Source: Rhytidiadelphus loreus (taxonomy: Eukaryota > Streptophyta > Bryopsida > Hypnales > Hylocomiaceae). Taken from it: a stretch of DNA of 64,000 nucleotides. Positions within the stretch are counted from its first letter, which is position 1; every line of letters begins with the position of its first letter. The DNA lies in NCBI GenBank assembly GCA_947034895.1, contig OX344761.1, forward strand, positions 36,716,863 through 36,780,862. The letters run 5' to 3'. Shown here piece by piece: positions 12,384 to 24,627 of the stretch. The notes under the pieces are model-generated. The model did no database searches and was not told where the DNA came from. It worked only from the letters and a program-made list of their open reading frames with translations. A program made the position numbers and the translations under genes.

Positions 12384-12613
12384 TCACAGACTGCTGAACT
12401 TGAACCCAGTTGGGTCGACGAACTTGCCTTGCAGGATGGTTGTGGCCACGAGCTTGTACAGGGCCTCGGTGTAATGGATCCCATCCCAAATTACATACTG
12501 GGAGGGATCGGAGCACACAGTTTCAGCTCCGGATCCACACTCTCCCAACGACACATTGGAGCTGTAAGGTGGACCTCCTGCCCCACAACAGGCTTCAATT
12601 CCCTCGCTGAATC
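12384..12613 (-). pseudogene. Orphan C-terminal exon of a GDSL esterase/lipase
   Basis: This stretch reads as the last exon of a plant GDSL lipase: ACCGAGG, a Cys-containing loop, then SQYVIWDGIHYTEALYK with the Asp and His of the catalytic block V, and LQGKFVDP before the stop. The exon start is preceded by a plausible acceptor, GATGCAG. No block I (GDS), block II or block III coding was found in the minus strand between here and the subtilase. I therefore call it a truncated copy rather than a working gene. An upstream exon beyond a very long intron cannot be fully ruled out. Confidence 0.7.
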
Positions 12614-13481
12614 CTGCATCACCGAATCCAACAAATTCCAGTTACTTCCGGTACATCCTGAATCCATGGACTTCTTGTGGTTCTTGTCTTCTGTTGTTTC
12701 TAGAGCAAAAGAGTATTACACTCAACCCACTCCAATGACACACGCTGTAATTGCACATTCTCTGTATATCCTTATAATCTGTCAAATTGTGGACACATGT
12801 GATTGGAAATCTTCCAGTTGTCAAGCAGTGAACACGTCTGTGCAATTAGAAGCCCATCTGTCCCCCGAGGCTGTGTCAGTAGAGTGGGTCAAGTGTCGAG
12901 GTGCAATATGTCTAACCATATTTTGAAGGATTGCTGACAACATCGTATATAGTATAGTAGAGAAGGTGTCAGCAGAGACAATGGTTGCTTCCGAAAGCTG
13001 AGTTGGGGCCTCGTTTGTTTTAAGTTCTGTGCTCTTTTTTGTAATTAAGTTTCTGTGACCGTATACTAGGACTAGGACGGAGTAGATGCCGTGAAGAGAT
13101 CGAAAATGATGTGGCTTCACAAAAAAAAAATTTAGTAGTCTGGCAAGTGAGCTTTATTTCCACGCCGGCATGGCCTGCCACAGACCTCTTAGCACAAAGG
13201 TGGTGAAGATAAAAAGGCTGCCATTTTGCGTGACTTTAACGACACTTGTGTTCAACTCTGGTGATTTCCTTTCTCCGCGTTGGAGGCTAGCTCCTTCGCT
13301 CATTAGCAAACCGGACCCCCATTGGGACCACGGCTGCTTGTTCTCCGTGTGTGTTTTTCAATTCAAAACCTCACCTTCACCCCCCCCAAAAAAGTGAGCT
13401 TTATTTAGTAGCTAAATTACAACTACCTAATGCTTCTTCAGTGAGGAGCGCATGTGAACAAAGGGGTTGCAAGCAGTCACT
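12614..13481. other. Spacer with 3' region of the subtilase
   Basis: No gene recognised. A minus-strand AATAAA lies about 75 bases after the subtilase stop, inside a GTGAGCTTTATTT stretch that recurs near 13147. An open plus-strand frame at 12354-12926 is the shadow of the GDSL exon. Confidence 0.4.
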
Positions 13482-15881
13482 CTACTTGAGAACAGTAGTC
13501 CCAATCGGGCTCCGCACCACATGTTTTCCATCTGACCACTGGATCGATCCAAACACCGTCGAAGTAGCCCCCGTCACAGTCTCATCCACTAACCTCGTAG
13601 TCCCCACAACCGTAAGCGTAAACTGCTTCTTCTCATTCACATCCCTGAAGGTGAGTTCCTTGGGATGCACAGAAATGGAAACCACTTCCGGTGCCACAAT
13701 CGTCGCCCTGTACGTGGCATTCGCGTTTCCCACATTCGTCACCGTCCTGTTGAACGTGACAGGCTCCAGCGTCGCATTCTCCAGCACATTGTAAACCGCT
13801 GAAAACGACGGATAGTTCATATCCTCCACCCGGGGCTTCCCCTCCACGGGACAATAGACCCCTTCCCCCGTGAAGATCTTGATTTGGTAATAGGAGTATC
13901 CCATGGCGCACAAGAACGACACGTAATCCTCGCTGCCCATGTCGTAGACCAAGCCAGGACTCAGCGCATGCTCGGGGCGCACATGGCCAGAGCCGTATTT
14001 GAAGGGATCCGCGGCTTTTCCCGTGGCTTCGTCGGTGATGCTGCTGTTGCTGTTGTCAACCACACCGGCGGTGGTCATCATGGCGGACTTGATCGCAGCA
14101 GGGCTCCAGTGCGGGTGGGCGGATTTCAACAAGGCTCCCAATCCGCTCACATGGGGACACGACATCGAGGTTCCCGAGATGATGTTGAAAGCCACTTTCC
14201 TGTGGTCTGAAGGCTGACCCGAGGGGCTTACTCGACCCGTCCAGGCCGCAAGAATGTTCACGCCAGGGGCCGTGATGTCGGGTTTCAGGACGTGGAGCGT
14301 CAAGGAATTCGGGCCTCGTGACGAGAACCGTGCCACCGCAGGGGAATGCTTCACGTTGAGCACCGTCCCGCCGTGGTGACCGAATGCAAATTTCGCAACG
14401 GGCAATTTCGTGGAGTTTATGTAGTGGAGGATCTCGGCGCCCGCGTTGGCACCCACCGTGGTTGCTGGCAAGACATGGCTAACGGCAATCAGAGCTTCTG
14501 CAGTCTGGGGATCATTCGCCACCACCATCCCGAAGCCGCCCGCGTCTTTCACGACCTCGCCTTCCGCGGCACGGCCGTTCCCTCCTCGAATACAGAGCAC
14601 AATCTTGCCTTTTACAAGCGCGGGATCCAATGCACCAGCCAAACAGACCGCGCCGTAGGTGGCGTTCACGTGTTTCACAACGACGTCCGCGCCGTAGACC
14701 AAATCGTGAACCTTCTCGTCTTCAGTGTGACCCGCGTACCGGTAGAGTGAAACTCCGGGGACTGCTTTCCCGTTGCCGAGATGGACGCTGGCGGGGAACG
14801 TGCGGTCCACGGTGCTGGCAGCAACGGTGGTCACCCAGGGAGCAACGTTGGAGACCGTGAGCGGCTCAGGTCCGCTGTTTCCAGCTGCGCACGAGACGAA
14901 GATGCCCTTCTTCATCGCCCCGAACGAACCAATTGCGATGCTGTCCTGCGGCAAGTCTGTCACCCCACCACCTACTGAGAGCGAAATCACGTCCACACCG
15001 TCTGCCACGGCCTGGTCGAACCCAGCTGCGATGTCGGAGTCCATGCACCCGCCGTCCCAACAAATCTTGTACATGGCGATTCGCGCTTTCGTGGCCATCC
15101 CTCGCGCTGTGCCATTGGCGAATCCTAACAAGTTGGCGTTCGCGACCGCCGCGCCCGCGGCCGTCGAAGACGTGTGACTGCCATGGCCCGCGGTGTCGCG
15201 CGGCGACTTCGACTCCTTGGTTTCGTTCAGGCTCCCGAACTGAAGCTCATATCCACGAGAGTAATAGCGGGCGCCGATCAGCTTCTGGTTGCAATGCGAG
15301 GCCTGGAAGTTCCGCCCCGTCTGGCATAGACCCTTCCAGCGAGCGGGCACGGGACCCAGGCCGAAGTCGTTGTAGCTGGCGCTCTCCGGCCACACGCCCG
15401 TGTCCAAAACGCCGACAATGACGTCCTCGCCGTAACCAGTCTGTGGCCACAGTCCTTGAGTGTCACTCAGACCCAGAAACTCGGGAGTGTGGGTCGTTTG
15501 CAACTGTCGTACTTGATCTCGGTGCACACCGAGCACTCCCTTCATGTTTCGAAGAACCTCCGCCTCCTCATCCGTCAGTTGTGCTGAAAATCCATGGGAA
15601 GCGTGGCGGTAAAGGTGTACCGGCTGCGCTGTTGATGCGTTGGTCTCGGAAGAAATTATCGTGTTCACCTCTTGCCTCATGGACCGCAACAACTTGCTGT
15701 ACAAATGCAAATGGCGATCCATAGAGACGTCCTTCGCGGAACCAGTGAAAGAGTTTTCCATATGAACAATGTGGAGAGTGTCCGACTGAATCGGACCATT
15801 TGAAATGGCTTCAGTCCACCCAGCTATGACGAGCATCCATAGTCCCAGAAGGGTCAACAAGGATGCATGAAACTTCCCCAT
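13482..15881 (-). CDS. Secreted subtilisin-like serine protease, intronless
   Basis: A plant subtilase (MEROPS S8A) of 799 residues in one exon. Such enzymes are secreted and cleave proteins in the wall and apoplast. A signal peptide (LLTLLGLWMLVIAG) follows the chosen start; an ATG 17 codons upstream at 15932 would place a polar stretch before it. Then come an I9 inhibitor propeptide (about residues 33-125) and the catalytic domain, with Asp160 in GVLDTGVWPE, His233 in GHGSHTSS, the oxyanion Asn335 in AAGNSGP and Ser572 in SGTSMSCPH. A PA-type insertion lies at about 355-510. The C-terminal fibronectin-III-like domain contains RTVTNVGNANATY. All catalytic residues are present, so it is probably active. 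The gene is visibly richer in G and C than the surrounding DNA. Lack of introns is common in plant subtilases, so it does not by itself indicate retroposition. Confidence 0.93.
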   Translation of the reverse strand: MGKFHASLLTLLGLWMLVIAGWTEAISNGPIQSDTLHIVHMENSFTGSAKDVSMDRHLHLYSKLLRSMRQEVNTIISSETNASTAQPVHLYRHASHGFSAQLTDEEAEVLRNMKGVLGVHRDQVRQLQTTHTPEFLGLSDTQGLWPQTGYGEDVIVGVLDTGVWPESASYNDFGLGPVPARWKGLCQTGRNFQASHCNQKLIGARYYSRGYELQFGSLNETKESKSPRDTAGHGSHTSSTAAGAAVANANLLGFANGTARGMATKARIAMYKICWDGGCMDSDIAAGFDQAVADGVDVISLSVGGGVTDLPQDSIAIGSFGAMKKGIFVSCAAGNSGPEPLTVSNVAPWVTTVAASTVDRTFPASVHLGNGKAVPGVSLYRYAGHTEDEKVHDLVYGADVVVKHVNATYGAVCLAGALDPALVKGKIVLCIRGGNGRAAEGEVVKDAGGFGMVVANDPQTAEALIAVSHVLPATTVGANAGAEILHYINSTKLPVAKFAFGHHGGTVLNVKHSPAVARFSSRGPNSLTLHVLKPDITAPGVNILAAWTGRVSPSGQPSDHRKVAFNIISGTSMSCPHVSGLGALLKSAHPHWSPAAIKSAMMTTAGVVDNSNSSITDEATGKAADPFKYGSGHVRPEHALSPGLVYDMGSEDYVSFLCAMGYSYYQIKIFTGEGVYCPVEGKPRVEDMNYPSFSAVYNVLENATLEPVTFNRTVTNVGNANATYRATIVAPEVVSISVHPKELTFRDVNEKKQFTLTVVGTTRLVDETVTGATSTVFGSIQWSDGKHVVRSPIGTTVLK

Positions 15882-17750
15882 TTTCGAGTCGCAACGCTGA
15901 TACACATAGTCAGGAAAACATCTCGTTTCCATTAAATTACTGGCAGATTGACGTTGATTCAGGCAGATTCACCGAATTATGGCGATTTTGCGTTACAAAA
16001 GCAGCGTAGTTAATATCTGCATTCCTGAATTTAATGCTAAGCATTGTTACGCAAGTTATGCAGCATCGATTGTACCTGTGGGAGGAGCTGGCATTACGTA
16101 AACCTTCCTAAACAAGGGCGTATTAGACGACACCCTCCATAAAAAAAAAAAAGCAAGCATAAGTGGAAAAAACATGGTCTAGAGAAGAATCCAAACGTAA
16201 GTGAAAAAAATAATCAAGCCTCCACGTTCACAGAATTAGAACAATTTTGAATGCAGAGAATCGCATTCAAGGCCGGTTTCAGGACCCGGGCAACAGAAGC
16301 CTTGAGAATCTCAATGTATACTCGTTCGAAAAACATGCAAAAATGCGTCACTGGGAGACTATGAGCTGGCGTTAAACTCAATTCCATTCAGAGAAAACGA
16401 AAAGCTAAATACCTTTTATCACAATGTGAACAACGATTTAAGACCTTCTCTTGCACGATTACCTTGCTTAACTTTCGCAAACCATGCGTTAGTAAGAAGA
16501 AACAATCCTTGGGCCAGTCACTCCTGAAGGATTTAGCTCCTTGGACGGCTAAAGGTTCGGTTCCAAAAGCTAACTGTAGTCGGAAACAACGGAAATAAAT
16601 CGAAGTGAACCTTCGATTGATTGACTAACATGATGACAAGGTTGGTACTAACCTACGATTATTCTTGATGACTTGGCCTACTTTGCAATTACCAGACATA
16701 ATCTCAATGTAGGAGAGTTGAGCCGTTTGACTTCTTTGATTGCTTAGCCAATCAAAACATGTCACAACAGCAAAATTCCTCTGCATTTACATTATGTTAG
16801 ATGGATTTGCACCCACTAAGTTAATATCAGTTGGTAGTAGTAGAGATTTCTCTCAAAATTTCTCTCACCGCCACACCAATGAAATTTCTACTTCATACCC
16901 ACCCTGTTGAAAATTTGCACAAGCAAGAAGTGAGCATTATGAGTCTTAATCTGCCTCTCATTATCCAATAAAAACATGCCATGAAGGCAGAACTCTCCTG
17001 CATTGAGATTATGTTCATCGATTCTACAACAGAATGGAGGTGAAGATCGAGAAAAATTAAGCAAGCTACTGCTGGAGATTCAAGCGTAATCTTTCAGTAC
17101 CAGCAGCAAAAGTAACCAGCTGAGTGTGGCAGTTTCAATACTAGGAGACATCTAGTCATAAGAATCCAAGCTCTAAGCCTACCTGAGAGAAATTAATAAG
17201 GAAAATCAGACTAGCATAGCAACAGACAAAACGAAAACGAGAGAAGAAAAACTACAAGAACGATGGGGAGAACGTGAGATTCTGGAGAATCAAACCCATT
17301 TTAACTAAAATTTCGAAGGAGAGCTAGGACACTCGGACATGAAAGTTTTCTCCTTCGTAGATAGCTAGAGCTCATTGCTTCCTTTTTGAAAACACAATCT
17401 TACAATTGCAATTAAGACCATCAACTCAGTGCTCACGGTGTAGAAAACGAAATGGAAGCAGATCGAATTCAATCAATTAATTGTGAATCTCAAAGATACA
17501 GGCACCCGAGCACGACACTAAAAAAAGCAAAATTTCGAAGTGTTGACACAATTCCGACTGAGCGAGCAGAAATCTCTGGGAACTACTGAAGACGTACCTG
17601 TTCGGCACTTCGGCCCCAGGTTGAAGCTCCTCCGCCGGCAAGAAGGAGATGCGGAAGCGGCTTACGCTGCAGCTAGAGCAGCAAGGGTAGCCTAGTCTAC
17701 CAATGCCCTAGAGGCATGGCTAGGCAAACTATCCCACAATTAGCCCACCA
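15882..17750. other. Upstream region of the subtilase with a small GC-rich island
   Basis: No long open frame. This should hold the promoter of the subtilase. At 17598-17690 a GC-rich patch stands out from AT-rich flanks. On the minus strand it ends in CAG followed by GTACGT, a good donor site, so it could be an untranslated first exon. On the plus strand it is open for about 30 codons rich in Ala and Arg. Neither reading can be settled. Confidence 0.3.
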
Positions 17751-19620
17751 AACTCTTGGTTTTTAGACCAACATTGTTGTCAGTGTTGTTATTGTTATTA
17801 TTCAAAGATCAATGAGAAGTTATCTAAAAGTTCATAGTTAAAAGGGACTTACAAAGAGAGTGAAACTCATTGGAAACTATTAATCTTGGTGATCACAATT
17901 AAACAAGTTTAGATACACATAAGATTAGCTTCACTCGTGCATGTTACTAATCCAAAAGGTATTGAGAAAGGGCCTTCATCATTAGATTAGGAATGAAAAG
18001 TACAATAAAAAATCTTAAAGATTATAGATTCAAGCTAGTAATAAATTCCATAGAAAGTGTTTAAAAAAAAGGATATTATAGAAATCATCATGGAGGATTT
18101 TTATCCTCTATGCAAGTCACCTCATAATTGGCTTATTAGTTCAAAAAAAAAAACTTTTAGTAATGGAATGTTTCAAGGAACTTTTCAACATCATTTTCAT
18201 TACAAGAAATCCATTTTCAAAGGTGAAAATGCTAAAGAACTTTCCAACCAAGTCATTTAGAAAGCTCAAATGTGCCACAAAAGAAGGTCATACTTAGTGG
18301 CGATCTTAACGTGACGGTTTGATTGTTGTCAAGACATGCTATTAGTGTTGAAAAGTTTTCAACAAAACCTTCCTTGTCTCTTGACTTTCATTTGTTGTTT
18401 CTTGTGTAACAATAAAATAGTAGTTCCTTGTAAACTTTGTAATGTGCCCACCTTGGAAATATCAATAAAATTAATTCACCAATGGCAATCCCCAAGGAAA
18501 TCATTGTCAATTTTTTGGAAAACTACATGATTGAAAAAATAGGGTCCATTTAATTCAAAAGGGGGAAAAATTTATATAATATGTAAGGCTACTATAGGGT
18601 TCATGAGATGCTACACACTTTAATATATATAAATTAGGCTATATAAAAACATCATTTAGTAGGAATTTTTAATTAATAAGTTAGCCTTGACAAATAAAGG
18701 TTGTGCACCTTCTTTTAGTACATGTGATCAAGTACAGATGTGGATAATTAATTTCATGTGGATGATAAAATGAATACAATCAAAATATCTATGATAAAAA
18801 ATAGTTGATTGAAATTGTGCCCTAGTACTAGTACCGTAGCTATAGGGAAGGTTGTTGAAGAAATGAAAACGTTCAATGTTAGCTGGAAAGTCTAAATAGC
18901 CAAAATAAAGTCCAAAGTCCAATGCAATTACAAATATTCAATACTACCATTACCAGTCTATCATTTGACCATCTACCATCAAGAATTTTTTTATAGCAAA
19001 ATGAAAGAATTATTAGTAATTCATTGACATTTAGTGAGAATGAAAGGTAGAAAGGTTGTTTTTACAATGAAATTATTGTCTGTAATGAGACGTCAAAGAT
19101 TATGGGACAATTTGAAGAGTAGAGCTTGACCACTCATTGTCAAAATCTAGGAACTATGCTCAAAGTTGAAATTTTAAACCTCATTTATTATCATAGTAGA
19201 ATAGCATTTTCAAAAAAAATTGGACTATACGAAGTTGAAAAATCAATCTAAATTTCATTTCCAAAAAACCATTTGTGATTTTAAGCCTCCAAAACAAATT
19301 TTATGGACAATATTCAAAGAGGATGTTTGAAAATGTTTGAAAATGTTAAAGAAATTGTCCCTTCGAGCCCTTCTCTGAACTTTGTCTATAACTTTTGATT
19401 GGAGTCTCTAAATCTCAAACGGGTTTTTGTAGATGAAATTTAACTTGATTTTCTACAATAACTTAGTTCAAATTCTTTTGAAAAAAGTTATTTAACATTG
19501 CCTAAGTAAGGTTTGAAATTCTACATTGAACACAATTCCTTGCTTTTGACTTAACTATGAGCGGTTAAGCTCCTACTAGTCTTCAATTTACATATCCCAC
19601 ATGGATTGTTTTACCTCCTA
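17751..19620. other. AT-rich intergenic DNA
   Basis: No gene, RNA or clear repeat boundary recognised. Open frames here are short and have no family resemblance. Confidence 0.4.
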
Positions 19621-20146
19621 CTAAAGTAAACCAACCTATGACAAGCAAAATGACTAGTTTTCTCTGTTGACATTTTAGAAAAAAATAATTAAAAAGTCCA
19701 TATAAAGATGAGAAATGAAAAAAGCAATTGAAATTATTATTTTTTGATAAAGTATAAATTTGTTATAAGTTTTGACTTGTGCTACCCAATTGATCCAAAA
19801 CATTCTCTAGACTATCCTAAAACCACCCAAAAATGTACCTATAATGGTCATCTTACCACCTAAAGCAGTTACAATATTTTCTAACCTTGTCATGACAAAA
19901 AGGATTAAAAAAATAAATTCTTGTTATGAATTTACATTAGAAAGGTACGTAGAAGTTCCTAGAGCAATCACTAATAATTCCATCACCATCATCCAAGGCA
20001 TTGATTTTGGCCACTAACCAACTTAATGAAGTTCTAATCTCATTTATTAGCAAAAGTCTACCATAGGTTGATATAAGATTGTAATGGGTGGTTTTCTAGA
20101 TGCATGCATTAGACAATTTGCTTGTCATGGTTTAGTTCACCTTACC
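19621..20146. mobile_element. TIR element, family sharing GTAAACYRRYCCATGACA ends, longer copy
   Basis: The left end (AAGTAAACCAACCTATGACA, then AGCAAA) is matched inverted at the right end (TTTG, then CTTGTCATGGTTTAGTTCAC). Inside, the block AATGGTCATCTTACCACC is shared with the shorter relative at 48248-48513. No transposase is visible, so it is non-autonomous. Boundaries are good to within several bases; no target-site duplication was found. Confidence 0.55.
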
Positions 20147-20435
20147 CCACTTGTAAAAAGAGCTTGTCTTTTCATCACTATGTACATCAATTAAGTGACT
20201 TTCAAAGTTATGTGATATAGTTGTTGAAATTTTTGATTTCCGTATGAATCTAAAGCCAAATTTTTTTAAATTAAATTTTGAAGTGTTGAATCTCCTTTCA
20301 AACTTTAATTAATTATTTAACATCAATGTGTTGACCTTGATTTACAACTATGATAATGTGCATATCAATGGATATAAGTGTAAATGTAAGACATTGACTA
20401 CAAGTGGTAGAAATTGTCACATTGCAAAAATAGGG

Positions 20436-20660
20436 AGCATTTAGGAGGCCTCTAGAAAACTATTTCAAGGTTATTCCCCTTGCTATGAACTAGTGTATTA
20501 TTGTTATAATATTAAATTATTAAAAAATAAAATAAAATTTAAAGAATCTAAAATTATTATAAAAAATTAAAACAATATTTTTTCCAAAATAATAATTAAA
20601 TAATATTATTTAACATGGCAATCGCCTGATTACGTTAGACTGTTGATGTTGCAAAAATTG
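20436..20660. mobile_element. Decayed relative of the GGGAGATTT-ended TIR family
   Basis: Starting at GGGAGCATTTAGGAGGC, this copies the end sequence of the elements at 24628-24915 and 39186-39533 (TTCCCCTTGCTATGAAC against TTCCCATTGCTAGGAAC in the latter), followed by an AT-rich core. Its far end passes into the 30-bp minisatellite, so the second terminus is lost or replaced. Confidence 0.45.
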
Positions 20661-20793
20661 ACAGCCATTGATTTTCTCCTCCAAAAATTGATAGCCATTG
20701 ATTTCCTCCGCCAAAAATTGACAGCCATTGATTTCCTCCTCCAAAAATTGACAGCCACCAATTTCCTCCTCCAAAATTGACAGCCATTGATTT
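20652..20793. repeat. 30-bp minisatellite, about 4.7 units
   Basis: Tandem units of 30 bases (CAAAAATTGACAGCCATTGA plus a TTTCCTCCTC tail) begin at 20652, 20682, 20712, 20742 and 20772, with one or a few changes per unit. Because 30 is a multiple of three, the minus strand stays open and reads as a ten-residue repeat containing WLSIF. This is very likely not a gene. Confidence 0.88.
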
Positions 20794-21469
20794 AAAAAAA
20801 TAAAAATCCCCGCCCCCCTCCAATGCTGTTAATCTTGGATACGGATACGAGATAAAGATACAAATATGGGGATATATAAGATAGATACAATACGGATACG
20901 GGGATTGATACTAGACATATCTCATATCAAATGCCAATCCCATTCCACTTGAAAATTACAAAAGGTTGGGTGGAGGGGTACTTGGAAAAAAAATTAATTA
21001 ATTCTTTAATTTTTTTAACTCAACAAGGGGAGGGGACTGGGATAGAATAAATAAATCTGATTTTTTTAGCTCATTGTGACATTGTGTCACAATGACAATG
21101 AGCTCAAAAGATGCATTAAATGCATTAACACAATCAATTTGTAACAATAAGTAAAAAATGGGCAAATAACAATTCCCAATCTATGCATAATAAGAGCAAG
21201 CTCCATTGGAATGACAAGTGTTAAGGTACTAGGACATAACATTCTAGTATTATAATACAAAGAATGAAATGTGGTCTACAAGCTTTCAATACTTAGCCAT
21301 TATCTAATAAAGTAGACCCAGCCCATCACCGTTTGCTTCCCAATTCCGTTACCCTATAATTTGGCCCCAATTCCGTTTATTGCCCCATCCAAATTTATCT
21401 AGGAAATATCCTGAACTATTTAAGATTCTGACAAAATTTGATTAGATTATGGCTTTAATGTGGAGATGG

Positions 21470-21763
21470 ACTAATGTATCCACCCTTGATTAGTGGATAT
21501 TTAAGTGCTTATAGATTCATAGAAGGGCAGTTATGGGTTGTAGACAAGCTGTTTATAACTATAGTCTACAGGTGGTTTCGTAATTTTAGGTTGATTACTT
21601 CAAAAATTCACAAAAATTATACTTTTAATTAGAAAATTATAATTCCACTTGGGTTTGATTTGTGAAACAAGTGCACCCCTATAAAAAAATATGTACCCCT
21701 ATTGAAATTGTCCCAAGATATTCAGATTGCAAATCAAGGAGGAGGTGATAGGCAATTCTACCT
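21470..21763. repeat. Dispersed repeat, copy A (pair with 40500-40790)
   Basis: The segment shares long runs with 40500-40790, including ACTTCAAAAATTCACAAAAA, AAAATTATAATTCCACTTG and CCAAGATATTCAGATT. Both copies end at CTACCT. They lie in the same orientation. The element type is not recognised. Confidence 0.7.
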
Positions 21764-22089
21764 TACATATAGTAAAAGTTGTCTTCATTCAATCATTTAC
21801 ATTATTGCATTTGTCAATGTATGCTATCACTCAATAACATGCTCTCATACTTCTAAATATGCTCTTTGTATTATATATTTTTTCGTAATTTTCCTATCAT
21901 TTTTGCAATTGTAGTGATGTGATTTTAGTTGTAGTGAACACTTGCCCGTGAAAGTCAACGTCCATTTTCCACTGGTCAAACCTCTTGATCTTCATATCAT
22001 TCAAAATTTTCCACACTTGAACTTTGTAGTGCAACTATGTCATTCTTAATTCTCCAGATCTTATGGTTACTTCAATTATACACAGTACC

Positions 22090-23652
22090 CACTACAAAAA
22101 GAATCAGTGTTTTATGACCACAAAATATGACTGCAGCAAATTGTAGTATAAAAAAATATGACTCACGCAAAAATCACTATAGATGATTCACGATATGATT
22201 GGGTCCAATCATTCCAACGAGTCGCTTTGGACATTAGTCATATTAGTAGTCATATAGATTGGGGGGTATAATTAGGCATATTTTGCCAACATGGCGATAT
22301 GCTGACTAGTCTTGGAGGCTTGACTTTTTCTTGAGCTATCTGAGCAAAAAAATACTCCGTGGCATATGACTCTTGTGAGTCATATTTTTGATTGACATGG
22401 TAGTTCACATGGATGTCATTAGTAATTTTATAACTAACTGCAATCATATTTTCAAAAGCGCAAAGTTACATTGTGACACATAATCATGAGCATTATATGA
22501 CTATAGTTAGTTATATTTTGGTCAACACATATTATGAAATATAACTCAAGCAAGTGATATCCGAGATGGTTGAAAGTCACATTTTTAAAATTTAAGTGTG
22601 CGGTTTGTGATTGGGGCGAGGATTGGGGTGACTGAGATCTAGAATAGGTTTAGTTATACACTACAATCACATTGTCTATGCATTTAAAAATGAAAATTAT
22701 ACATTGTGAACATTCATTAAGATGATTTAACAATTGAATAAAAGACTCCATGTAGTTAAAAAACAAATAAATATGATTTTAAAGATATACAAAAGACAAT
22801 CATATAAATGCGAGAAGGAATGCAATTCTCTTCAATGACATTTATTAATCACCAATACAAAACATATATATCACAATGAATCATTCACACAAGCCAATAG
22901 GGCCTATATTCCTTACAATAATGTGAAAATGGTTCTATTGGGTTGCAAGTAGCTTCCAACAACTTTGATCCAACTTTCAATGTCTATGTATACAATTAAA
23001 AAATGGAAGGTTATTTTTTAGTGAATGAATAACAAAGCTCAACCTTCAAATGCTTACAACAATAAAAAAATATGTCGCACAAGTTTAGGGTAAGAAGTAT
23101 AACAATGGTGATGGAGGGAATAATAAGAAAAAAGTAGTAAGTGCAAAGAGATAACAACAAGAGTTAAGATGCAACAAGAAACAACAAGGAGCAACAACTA
23201 AGAGGCAACAAGAAACAAAAGTAAAGAAAAGAGCCAAAAGAAGTGGTGGCTAGGGTTTAAAACTCCTCAAAAAGTGGTGACTAGGTTTCAAAATCCTAAA
23301 AAAGAGGTGGCTAAGATTTCAAAATCCTAAATAATGGTTTGTCCATATATTAATTGGATTGCCAATATTTTCTTTGGGTTTCCCCTAGAGAAAAAAATGT
23401 CAGTACCATAGAAATATAACTAGCAATATGACTCGCCATTCCCCAAATATGTTCCCTACCATTCCCTATGAAGTACTTTGGTATTTCCAATAAATATGTA
23501 TAGTATTTAACCATGAAGTACAAGGCTAAAAAATGACTGGTAGTCATATTTCTCCCCAAGGTGTTGGCCTCCAAGAATGTAATTGTGAGCAGTTTAGCCA
23601 ATCATCCCTAGCCATATTTTTGTAGTCATAAAACACTTGTTTTCTTATAGTA
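22090..23652. mobile_element. Non-autonomous CACTA-type DNA transposon
   Basis: The left end is CACTACAAAAAGAATC and the right end, reverse-complemented, is TACTATAAGAAAACAA, the CACTA terminus with its first base changed. Both ends continue into GTGTTTTATGACYACAAAA. A 3-base target duplication (ACC, at 22087-22089 and 23653-23655) flanks the element, as expected for this superfamily. ATATGACT-like motifs recur many times near both ends, which fits subterminal transposase-binding repeats. No transposase is encoded in its 1,563 bases. Confidence 0.85.
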
Positions 23653-24627
23653 ACCAATATTACAATATCATTCATGCAAATTCATTGACATTTCATGTCT
23701 TCTTGTACTTTGGCAATGACTTTGGTCATTCTAAGGTTAACACACTCATATTGAATGGAATGTTTATGGGATAGTTTCAGTAGGATTCTAAATTTTTCAA
23801 TGGTAAACTTGTTATTAACTCCTAAAGGCCCAAATTGGACTCTAGCCAAATTTCCAATTTTTGACGCATTGCCCAAAATCCAAAATTAATTTCTTTTGAA
23901 TGCCAATTGTACAAAACTATATTAAACAAGTAAGGCAATTTACAAAAATCATAGGATATTGGAAATATGACCCTTGTAGCTTTTTATGTAAAAATACAAT
24001 CATGCTAAATACAATAATTAAAATAAATAGCCCCACATCAAATCCCCTCTTAACTTGGGTGTATACTTTAAATTATAAGGAGTGATTACTCTAATTGACA
24101 ATCTCACCTTACCTACAAATTATTGAGATTCAAAACCAACCATTGTAGTCCATCCTACTCATCCATGTTTACACTCCTATTCACCAAGATGACATTCAAT
24201 TCCAAATTATTACTTGAGATACCATCTCCTATCAAGTACTCAAACATCAACAACATTCAACCATTGTCTTAGGAAACTTCAACCGCTACATCTTCTTACA
24301 AGCATATTTCATGAACTCCACCTCCATCCTACACCACAAGACTATTAATGGCATCAATTCACAAACTTATTACACCTTCAATATATTTCAATTGAATTTC
24401 ATTATATATGACAAGGAGGTAATTAAAAACAACACACATTCCACTGTAAACCTAAAAGTGCTCATTACTTCACATACAAACACTAATTCACAACGTAACT
24501 TCAACAACTTTTCCATTACCCAACATATCCCGCCAAACACTCTTTTCATGCATCAATTTCCATCCAATATATCAAACTAACTACCTCGGCTACTCAATCC
24601 AATCCCACTCACCAACCTAAACCATAA
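23653..24627. other. AT-rich intergenic DNA
   Basis: No gene or element recognised. Confidence 0.35.

Noticed and set aside
12354..12926. 190-codon plus-strand open frame
   Set aside because: It overlaps the GDSL exon on the opposite strand and its protein matches nothing; the minus-strand reading has clear family motifs.
13884..15724. Several open frames of 60-160 codons on the plus strand and in other minus frames
   Set aside because: They are shadows of the GC-rich subtilase gene.
20652..20793. CRISPR-like array
   Set aside because: Units are contiguous without unique spacers and the DNA is eukaryotic.
20635..20823. Minus-strand frame with ten-residue repeats
   Set aside because: It is explained by the 30-bp minisatellite staying in frame; no start context or homology.
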